A stretch of 5,763 bases of DNA from assembly GCA_003229995.1 (NCBI GenBank), contig QIGJ01000077.1, positions 1-5,763 of the forward strand. Direction: 5' to 3'. This document shows positions 1 through 5,305 of this stretch, in pieces. Source of the DNA: Gammaproteobacteria bacterium (GTDB taxonomy: Bacteria; Pseudomonadota; Gammaproteobacteria; SZUA-152). The translations under genes were made by a program, and so were the position numbers. The notes beneath the pieces were generated by a model. That model saw only the letters and a program-made list of their open reading frames with translations, did not search any database and was not told where the DNA came from. Within the stretch, counting starts at the first letter, position 1. Each line of letters starts with the position of its first letter.

Positions 1-1
1 T

Positions 2-22
2 TCTGAGGCAGCAGGTTCTTGA
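2..22 (+). CDS. C-terminal tail of upstream gene (probably fabZ), partial
   Basis: Frame 2 is open from the left edge and ends in SEAAGS followed by TGA at 20-22. That stop overlaps the TTG start of lpxA in the four bases TTGA, a usual arrangement for translationally coupled genes. In gammaproteobacteria the gene before lpxA is normally fabZ (3-hydroxyacyl-ACP dehydratase), so this is likely its last six codons. The identification rests on gene order only, since six residues carry no domain information. A competing possibility is the TGA at 4-6 in frame 1. Confidence 0.4.
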   Translation, partial: SEAAGS

Positions 23-789
23 TTCATTCCCAGGCCATCATTGATCCTGGCGCTCGTCTTGCCAAAGATGTCAGCGTCGGCCCTTTTTCTGTCATCGGTG
101 CTGGTGTGGAAATTGGTGAAGGCACGATCATTGATTCGCACGTTGTGATCAATGGCCCCACGCGCATTGGCCGTGAAAATAAAATCTATTCTTTTGCCGC
201 CATTGGTGGTGACCCTCAGGACAAAAAATACGCCGGTGAGGCCACCGAACTGGAAATAGGTGACCGCAATGTTATCCGTGAGTATTGCACCATCAGTCGT
301 GGCACGGTGCAGGATGCGGGTGTTACCCGCATCGGTAATGACAACTGGATTATGGCTACCGTGCATATTGCCCATGATTGCCAGATTGGCAGTTACACCA
401 CCTTTGCCAACAGCACCACACTGGCCGGTCATGTGGTTATCGAAGATTACGTCATTCTTGGCGGTTTTACCCTGGTGCATCAGTTTTGCAAAGTCGGTGC
501 ACATTGTTTTACGGGCATGAACAGTGTGATCTCCAAAGATGTACTGCCGTTTCTGATGGTCTCCGGGCATATGGCCAAGCCACATGGTTTGAACACTGAA
601 GGCCTCAAGCGTCGTGGTTTTTCCAGTGAAGCACTGAGCGAATTACGCAAAGCCTATAAAATTATTTATCGTTCGGGGAATACACTGACACAGGCGGTTG
701 TCAAACTTGAGCCCATGGCAGAAAATTGCGATGAAATTGCCCAGTTGCTGATGTTTATCAACGGTACCACGCGGGGGATTGTGCGATAA
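19..789 (+). CDS. lpxA: LpxA, UDP-N-acetylglucosamine O-acyltransferase
   Basis: Cytoplasmic first enzyme of lipid A synthesis: it transfers a (R)-3-hydroxyacyl chain from acyl carrier protein to the 3-OH of UDP-GlcNAc. The 256 residues (E. coli 262) show left-handed beta-helix hexapeptide repeats over about residues 5-185, then a helical C-terminal domain. Aligned with E. coli at an offset of six, the catalytic base is His119 in HIAHDC (E. coli His125), with His116, His138 and His154 also kept. The nucleotide-contacting stretch NTEGLKRRGF (192-201) is intact. Met167 falls where E. coli has Gly173, the residue that sets acyl length; Met there is known to favour C10 chains, as in Pseudomonas aeruginosa. 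The start is TTG: an in-frame TGA at 4-6 blocks any longer form, GAGG at 5-8 is a fair ribosome site, and the TTGA overlap with the previous gene fits. lpxB follows with no spacer. Confidence 0.96.
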   Translation: MIHSQAIIDPGARLAKDVSVGPFSVIGAGVEIGEGTIIDSHVVINGPTRIGRENKIYSFAAIGGDPQDKKYAGEATELEIGDRNVIREYCTISRGTVQDAGVTRIGNDNWIMATVHIAHDCQIGSYTTFANSTTLAGHVVIEDYVILGGFTLVHQFCKVGAHCFTGMNSVISKDVLPFLMVSGHMAKPHGLNTEGLKRRGFSSEALSELRKAYKIIYRSGNTLTQAVVKLEPMAENCDEIAQLLMFINGTTRGIVR

Positions 790-1962
790 ATGTCAAAGTC
801 ACCGTTGCGATTTGGCATCGTTACTGGTGAAGCTTCTGGTGATTTACTGGGTGCTGGGCTTATTACCGCCATCAAACAACAATACCCCGATGCCATTTTT
901 GAAGGTATTGCAGGCCCGCAAATGATCGCCGCAGGAGCCAGCAGCCTGTTCCCCATGGATCGTTTGTCGGTGATGGGTATTGTGGAAGTGCTGGGACGTT
1001 ATCGTGAACTGTTGGGCATACGTCGCCAGTTGGCGATGCATTTCAAACAAAATCCACCGGATGCCTTTATTGGTATTGATGCGCCGGATTTCACGTTGGG
1101 TCTGGAAAAACAGTTGCGTGTCGCGGGTATTAAAACCGTACATTATGTCAGTCCCTCTGTCTGGGCTTGGCGGCAATGGCGGATGAAAAAGATTGCCGTG
1201 TCCACGGGTTTGATGCTCACCCTGTTTCCCTTTGAAGCACGCTTTTACCAAAAATATCAGGTACCGGTGCATTTTGTGGGTCACCCGCTGGCCGATACGA
1301 TTCCACTTGTCGTGGACAAACAGGCAGCGCGACAGCCATTGAATCTGTCAACCGATACTGAAATCCTGGCTTTGTTACCGGGTAGCCGTTCCAATGAATT
1401 ACATTACCTTGCACGACCGTTCATCGAAACAGCCTGCTGGTTGCAGGTGCGTCGTCCCAATCTGGAATTTATCGTGCCGCTGGTCAACAATGAACGACGC
1501 ACTCAGTTTGAACAGGCTATGGCAGAAATCAAGGCACAGGGCAGGGAGTTGCCCCGGCTGACCCTGATCGATGGTCAATCGCGTGAAGTGATGGCTGCCG
1601 CCGACGTGGTGTTGCTGGCCTCGGGCACCGCTGCGCTGGAGGCCATGTTGCTAAAGCGGCCTATGGTAGTGGCGTACAAACTGGCACCGCTGACTTATTG
1701 GTTGGCCAAACGTCTGGTGAAAGTGGAGAATGTGTCATTGCCCAATTTATTGGCCAATGAAACCCTGGTGCCAGAATTGATTCAGGATGAAGCAACACCC
1801 GAAAACCTTGGACAGAAGCTGTTGGCCTATTTTGAAAATCCCTCGATAATCGATAATTTGAATCAGCGCTTTACAGACATCCATCAAACATTACGGCAGG
1901 ACGCCAGCCAGCAGGCAGCGGACGCCATTTTGCAACAGATTGCACAAACGTCAAAGGCATAA
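790..1962 (+). CDS. lpxB: LpxB, lipid-A-disaccharide synthase
   Basis: GT19 family glycosyltransferase, peripheral at the inner membrane. It joins UDP-2,3-diacylglucosamine to lipid X (2,3-diacylglucosamine 1-phosphate), releasing UDP and forming the beta-1,6 disaccharide of lipid A. The 390 residues (E. coli 382) are full length. Family signatures are in order: GEASGDLLGAGL near residues 13-24, IDAPDF at 96-101 containing the aspartate required in E. coli, SPSVWAWR at 121-128, LPGSRSNE at 196-203, and SGTAALEAML at 278-287 in the UDP-binding C-terminal half. The ATG directly abuts the lpxA stop (TAA then ATG at 787-792), with GGGGGA at about 773-778 as ribosome site inside lpxA, so translation is probably coupled. 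The C-terminal tail (about 365-390) is Gln/Ala rich and not conserved as far as I can tell. Confidence 0.97.
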   Translation: MSKSPLRFGIVTGEASGDLLGAGLITAIKQQYPDAIFEGIAGPQMIAAGASSLFPMDRLSVMGIVEVLGRYRELLGIRRQLAMHFKQNPPDAFIGIDAPDFTLGLEKQLRVAGIKTVHYVSPSVWAWRQWRMKKIAVSTGLMLTLFPFEARFYQKYQVPVHFVGHPLADTIPLVVDKQAARQPLNLSTDTEILALLPGSRSNELHYLARPFIETACWLQVRRPNLEFIVPLVNNERRTQFEQAMAEIKAQGRELPRLTLIDGQSREVMAAADVVLLASGTAALEAMLLKRPMVVAYKLAPLTYWLAKRLVKVENVSLPNLLANETLVPELIQDEATPENLGQKLLAYFENPSIIDNLNQRFTDIHQTLRQDASQQAADAILQQIAQTSKA

Positions 1963-1968
1963 CGGGAT

Positions 1969-2598
1969 ATGGGGACTCAATCAACACTCGGTTTTTCTGA
2001 TGCGGCATTGTGGGTGGCAGGGGTTGATGAAGTTGGACGGGGGCCACTGGCTGGCCCAGTGGTAACGGCTGCTGTGATACTGGATCCGGAGCGACCCATT
2101 TCCGGTCTGGCGGATTCCAAGGTGCTCAGTGAAAAAAAGCGTGAAGCTTTGTTTGAAGAAATTCAGATGAATGCTAAAGCCTGGGCCATTGGTCGTGCCG
2201 AAGTGGAGGAAATCGACAAAATCAACATCCTGCAAGCAACCATGCTGGCCATGCAGCGTGCTGTTGCCGGACTGGCAATACAACCCGGGCATGTGTTGGT
2301 GGATGGCAATCGTTGCCCGGAATTTCCCTGTACGGCCGAAGCGATTATCAAAGGGGATGGAAAAATACCGGCAATCAGCGCGGCGTCCATTATTGCCAAG
2401 GTGACGCGTGATCGTGAAATGGTGCTGCTGGATGCCGAGTATCCCGGTTATGGTTTAGCGGGACACAAAGGCTATCCCACCAAAGCACATATGGTGGCGT
2501 TACAAAATCTGGGTGTAACCCCTATTCATCGACGTTCTTTTGCGCCGGTACGCAGAGCACTAAAAAATACAGTAAAAATTGCTGAAAGTGTGGATTAA
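1969..2598 (+). CDS. rnhB: RnhB, ribonuclease HII
   Basis: Metal-dependent endonuclease that cuts the RNA strand of RNA:DNA hybrids and 5' of single ribonucleotides embedded in DNA, starting ribonucleotide excision repair. The 209 residues (E. coli 198) contain the DEDD active site: Asp20 and Glu21 in [15 protein letters not shown], Asp112 in VDGNRCP, and Asp130 in IKGDGKIP. The GRG motif (23-25) and the HKGYP tyrosine (Tyr169), which recognise the RNA-DNA junction, are intact. It sits six bases after lpxB with AAAGG at 1953-1957 as the likely ribosome site, so it should be co-transcribed. The last roughly ten residues extend past the E. coli end. An alternative start a few codons in is possible but none has a better ribosome site. 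Confidence 0.97.
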   Translation: MGTQSTLGFSDAALWVAGVDEVGRGPLAGPVVTAAVILDPERPISGLADSKVLSEKKREALFEEIQMNAKAWAIGRAEVEEIDKINILQATMLAMQRAVAGLAIQPGHVLVDGNRCPEFPCTAEAIIKGDGKIPAISAASIIAKVTRDREMVLLDAEYPGYGLAGHKGYPTKAHMVALQNLGVTPIHRRSFAPVRRALKNTVKIAESVD

Positions 2599-2785
2599 GG
2601 GCTCTTCGCCGAGAAAAATATGCTTTTGGGTAAAAAGACGACCCCATTGAGGAAAGTATTATTTTAAAAGCTGAATTATAAAAACAAAGAGCACAATACT
2701 TTTAATATAAGAGCTAACAAAAGCAATTTCGTGTCAAGTTAAATCCAGATCCTTGGGATCTGCAAGGAAGTAGTGAAATTGGATT
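2599..2785. other. AT-rich spacer after rnhB, no gene seen
   Basis: I see no convincing ORF here and no strong stem followed by a T run that would end the lpxA-lpxB-rnhB transcript. Short stems only: GGGT...ACCC around 2625-2645, and the overlapping pair of hairpins at 2746-2767. This part probably belongs in part to the original rnhB-dnaE spacer, lying left of the first repeat copy. Confidence 0.5.
2746..2767. repeat. Two overlapping, mutually exclusive short hairpins
   Basis: CAGATCC (2746-2752) pairs with GGATCTG (2756-2762) around a 3-nt loop. CCTTG (2751-2755) can instead pair with CAAGG (2763-2767). The two stems share bases, so only one can form. No T tract follows, so a Rho-independent terminator is unlikely on the plus strand. 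Function unknown; it may be chance. Confidence 0.35.
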
Positions 2786-2809
2786 AGGAATGGAACACAA
2801 TAACTTATA
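2786..2809 (+). repeat. 24-nt repeat, copy 1 (left of lipase gene)
   Basis: This 24-nt stretch with core GGAATGGAACACAATAAC is identical to 4850-4873 and, reverse-complemented, matches 5006-5029 apart from one base. Weak likeness to the other copies may continue to about 2822 (for instance a shared GTGG). It may therefore be a truncated copy of the same palindromic element seen at 4849-5029. It lies 67 bp beyond the lipase stop codon. Confidence 0.9.
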
Positions 2810-2825
2810 CAAATGTGGTGTTGTA

Positions 2826-2855
2826 TGCGTTTCCACGCTAGAGCGTGGAAACGCA
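2826..2855. repeat. Perfect REP-like palindrome
   Basis: TGCGTTTCCACGCT (2826-2839) is the exact reverse complement of 2842-2855, with AG between: 14-bp arms and almost no loop. Palindromes with a CCACGCT/AGCGTGG core are a common dispersed REP-type repeat in gammaproteobacteria, often moved by RAYT (REP-associated tyrosine) transposases; that assignment is from memory. It lies 20 bp beyond the lipase stop codon, so as RNA it could protect the 3' end of that transcript. No T run follows on the lipase strand, so it is not a typical intrinsic terminator. Confidence 0.8.
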
Positions 2856-2875
2856 GCCATGGAATTGCGATTACT

Positions 2876-4798
2876 TTAATAAACCAGCTTGACTCCTTCT
2901 TTTGCTTTTATGTTTGGTTTTTGCTTTTCTGTTTGGCTTTTGGTCCGCTGTTTGACCTTACCGATCGAATTAATTAAATATTTATCAATGGTAATAAGAT
3001 ACAGTAGTATCGGTATAGAAAATATAACCGGAAGTAAAAAACGCGCCGCTAAACCACCAACCAGGGACACAGGAGACTTAATGATTTTTCTAATTCGAGT
3101 CATCCACTTACCACTGCCTTTAACCATTTTTCCTGCTACAGTTGAAATAGCAAAGGTAATCATTAAACCATAAATAATGAGTGCCATGTCACTCACAAAC
3201 TGACTGAATACCGCCGGATCCGTAATAATCTGCCACACATTGACACCAAAAGACTGCTGTATAGCATAATTGACGCCATAAAACATTAAAACCAGTGACA
3301 CCAATACTGGCAGACTTACCAGCATTAGTGTAAAAGCTTGCTGCAAGCTTAACGTTGATTTCAAAAGATGAAACACCGGTTTGAAAAACAAATTGGAACC
3401 CACTTCAAGATGTTTGTGAATCAACTCATCTTTGCGGGATATTTTTTCAATATACATTTCAAAATCCCACTGACCTTTTAATGTCGTTTTAGACTGATAA
3501 ATTGCTGGCAATTTTAACAAATTGCTCTCCGACATTTGATAGCCATTTGCTTGCAGGCAGCCCGCTTCAATATCGGTAAACGAATCCAGGTCGGTGCGTA
3601 TTTTTGATATTGCCCTTTGCATATCTTCATCAACATTAAATTCCTTTTTGCAAGATACAATGCCGTCCTTCATTTTAGGGCTGGGTTTATTCTTTAAAGG
3701 CTGGTTATTAAACTCAATATCTTTTGCAAATAAGCCTCTGGTCAAATGCATGTATGCGACATGCTCGGTGTAAGAATTTTTTGTGCTATTAACCATCTCT
3801 TCACGCACCCGACTGGTTAATATTGAGGTGGTGCTCATTAACACCTTTAGTAAACTGGTTTGCGGATTATCCGTAGTGTCACTTTGCCCCGACGCGTCAC
3901 TGACAATAAAATCGCTACAGAGCTGACCTGAGTCTGAACAAAGTACACCTGCAATGCCCTGATTATCAAACACACCACCGTCAACTAGCTCTACGCGCCG
4001 GTCGAGATAAAGGTTAGAGATCGCAAGCGGTGGAAACAGGCAGGGCACTCCCGCTGATGCCGCGACTGCTTTACCTAACTTAAAGTCTTTTTCTTTGCGG
4101 CTTTCAATTTCTTTATAATAAACCCGACGATAACGATCTTTTTTATCCATGTCCCGAAAAAATTCATTACGCGGTGGCATCTCCCCCATCCAGGTTGCGG
4201 TAAAACACCAGTTATGTCCCGAGTTAAGCGTCGTTGCATTTAAAACAAGCACCGGCACCTTATGAATGCGTGATTGATTGCCAAAGGTTGTATCATTCGG
4301 ATGAAATGTGTCGGTGGGTACGCCTTTCGGGTTAATGATTAAATCCGTCATGCCAATCGGTCGATTACCCACGTTAATTAATGGCGAATAAATATATTTA
4401 TTGTATAACTCCCCAATGGCATCTGAGCGGGAATAATTCGGGAGCATCATTTTTAAGTTTTTCCAGGGGTTACAAAAAGTACGCATGCGCAGATTTTTTT
4501 GCACCGCTGCAAGAAAGTGACGCTCTAACTTTTCAACAATTTCAACGTAGTCACTGTCTTGTAAACTCGGTTCATTATTATCACCTGCGGTATCCGGTTT
4601 TGATTCCAGCAACTCTTTTAACAGTAAATAATAAGCTGCCCCCACAATGGAGCCACCGGACACAGTCGATATCACTTCAACATGTTTCAAAATGCCAAGC
4701 TCGGCCATTTTAGCTAATACACCAATATGATAGAAAGATGCGCGAAACCCACCCCCTGAAAGACACAAACCTAATTTGTTATTGGCTTTTATATTCAT
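2876..4798 (-). CDS. Patatin-like phospholipase with C-terminal membrane domain
   Basis: Predicted serine lipase / acyl hydrolase of 640 residues; natural substrate unknown. The patatin core fills about residues 8-300: oxyanion loop SGGGFRA (14-20), nucleophile Ser47 in STVSGGS (44-50), and the dyad aspartate Asp273 in LVDGGVFDNQ. The nucleophile motif lacks the first glycine of G-x-S-x-G, as is usual in the bacterial ISTVSGGS subgroup. NATTLNSGHNWCFTATWMG (187-205) also looks like a subgroup motif. Residues 300-480 match no domain I recognise. Three hydrophobic stretches follow (about 486-507, 536-556, 580-603), with a very basic loop (557-575) and a Lys-rich tail (613-636). There is no N-terminal signal peptide, so the catalytic part is probably cytosolic and tethered to the inner membrane. 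AGGAGG at 4808-4813, nine bases before ATG, fixes the start. The gene is more AT-rich than its neighbours and opposes them, which suggests acquisition. Confidence 0.9.
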   Translation of the reverse strand: MNIKANNKLGLCLSGGGFRASFYHIGVLAKMAELGILKHVEVISTVSGGSIVGAAYYLLLKELLESKPDTAGDNNEPSLQDSDYVEIVEKLERHFLAAVQKNLRMRTFCNPWKNLKMMLPNYSRSDAIGELYNKYIYSPLINVGNRPIGMTDLIINPKGVPTDTFHPNDTTFGNQSRIHKVPVLVLNATTLNSGHNWCFTATWMGEMPPRNEFFRDMDKKDRYRRVYYKEIESRKEKDFKLGKAVAASAGVPCLFPPLAISNLYLDRRVELVDGGVFDNQGIAGVLCSDSGQLCSDFIVSDASGQSDTTDNPQTSLLKVLMSTTSILTSRVREEMVNSTKNSYTEHVAYMHLTRGLFAKDIEFNNQPLKNKPSPKMKDGIVSCKKEFNVDEDMQRAISKIRTDLDSFTDIEAGCLQANGYQMSESNLLKLPAIYQSKTTLKGQWDFEMYIEKISRKDELIHKHLEVGSNLFFKPVFHLLKSTLSLQQAFTLMLVSLPVLVSLVLMFYGVNYAIQQSFGVNVWQIITDPAVFSQFVSDMALIIYGLMITFAISTVAGKMVKGSGKWMTRIRKIIKSPVSLVGGLAARFLLPVIFSIPILLYLITIDKYLINSIGKVKQRTKSQTEKQKPNIKAKEGVKLVY

Positions 4799-4807
4799 AT
4801 GTCCTCT

Positions 4808-4813
4808 CCTCCT
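4808..4813 (-). promoter_or_regulatory. Strong Shine-Dalgarno of the lipase gene
   Basis: On the minus strand this reads AGGAGG, nine bases before the ATG at 4798-4796, followed by a second purine block AGAGGA. It is the best ribosome site in the window and settles the start codon. It lies outside the 4849-5029 palindrome, so the repeat does not supply it. Confidence 0.85.
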
Positions 4814-4849
4814 GGTTTTTTATTATCATTTAAGTCAAGAATTCCACTA

Positions 4850-4873
4850 AGGAATGGAACACAATAACTTATA
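4850..4873 (+). repeat. 24-nt repeat, copy 2 (left arm of palindrome)
   Basis: Identical over 24 nt to copy 1 at 2786-2809, in the same orientation. It is also the left terminal arm of the 4849-5029 palindrome. Confidence 0.92.
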
Positions 4874-5005
4874 TCAGTGGCGCTCTGGTTTAGTCCGTAT
4901 TTGTTCGTTCTGATTGCGCAAAAAGTGCAGGAATAGTGGCTCTTATTTTGAGCTTTTTCGATCGAAGAACGAGCAAATATGGGCTGAAGCAGAAATGCCC
5001 ATTGC

Positions 5006-5029
5006 ATAAGTTATTGTGTTCTATTCCTT
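5006..5029 (-). repeat. 24-nt repeat, copy 3 (right arm, inverted)
   Basis: The reverse complement matches copy 2 (4849-4872) at 23 of 24 positions, differing where GGAATGG reads GGAATAG. Together with copy 1 it places inverted repeats around the whole 2786-5029 segment that carries the lipase gene. Confidence 0.92.
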
Positions 5030-5052
5030 TATTCAGACTATCAGTATGAAGA

Positions 5053-5072
5053 TATAATGCGAGTGATATAAT
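5053..5072 (+). promoter_or_regulatory. Candidate promoter: two TATAAT boxes, one extended -10
   Basis: A perfect TATAAT lies at 5053-5058 and another at 5067-5072. The second is preceded by TG and one base (TGATATAAT, 5064-5072), a perfect extended -10 that can work without a good -35. The first has only a weak -35-like TATTCA at 5030-5035 with 17-bp spacing. Reading plus, either would give dnaE a leader of roughly 225-245 nt. The site begins 24 bp beyond the palindrome. AT-rich spacers produce such boxes by chance, so this is only a candidate. Confidence 0.4.
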
Positions 5073-5305
5073 TCGCGAAATAAATGTAAAAAATTACCAA
5101 TTTATTCATAAGAACCTGAAGATTTTCCTTATGTCAGCATTAAATTAAATAGTATTAAAGATATCCATCAAACCCCTTTATCCTGAGTAACTCCCCCATT
5201 CCTTAATGCCTTTTCTTTCAATACCGTTCCTATGGCTAAAATTTTTCCGGTTTAACGTCGTTGTCAAGTCTTGAATTTTTGGCGCTGACACCGGAGAATT
5301 GCCGG
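5073..5305. other. dnaE upstream spacer, no gene seen
   Basis: No ORF or structured RNA family is recognised. A second promoter candidate is TAAAAT at 5237-5242 (plus strand), one base off the consensus -10, with no good -35. Sequence composition rises towards that of dnaE at the right end. Confidence 0.4.

Larger units (their letters stand above)
4849..5029. mobile_element. 181-bp imperfect palindrome, MITE / foldback-like element
   Basis: The two ends are 24-nt inverted repeats (4849-4872 against 5006-5029) with one mismatch. The symmetry continues inward: TATTTGTTCGTTCT (4898-4911) pairs with 4966-4979 with one mismatch, and the stretches between (4873-4897 and 4980-5005) align over most positions with one 1-nt gap. 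The tip is near GCTC (4939-4942) / GAGC (4950-4953). It has no credible gene. Size, terminal inverted repeats, lack of a transposase and a third end copy at 2786 all fit a non-autonomous transposable element. I see no clear target duplication; a TA at 4848-4849 and at 5030-5031 is suggestive but weak. As RNA it would fold into one long hairpin. It lies 50 bp upstream of the lipase start. Confidence 0.75.

Noticed and set aside
844..1284. 146-codon minus-strand ORF
   Set aside because: It lies entirely antisense to lpxB, whose conserved motifs run through the same bases.
2599..2660. Possible terminator for the lpxA-lpxB-rnhB transcript
   Set aside because: Only 3-4 bp stems can be drawn and no T tract follows them on the plus strand.
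3334..3350. AAGCTTGC / GCAAGCTT palindrome with a 1-nt centre
   Set aside because: It is inside the lipase coding region, encodes ordinary residues before the first membrane segment, and has no T run or second copy.
4795..5007. 70-codon minus-strand ORF running through the palindrome and overlapping the lipase start as ATGA
   Set aside because: It begins at the palindrome arm with no ribosome site at a usable distance, and most of it is forced by the element's sequence. The peptide matches nothing I know. The ATGA overlap is notable but probably chance.
2786..5029. Target-site duplication around the repeat-bracketed segment
   Set aside because: Only a TTA at 2784-2786 and 5029-5031 can be matched, and it overlaps the repeat ends. 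This is too short and ambiguous to claim.
2786..5029. CRISPR array
   Set aside because: Only three copies of the 24-mer, far apart and in mixed orientation, with no regular spacers and no cas genes.
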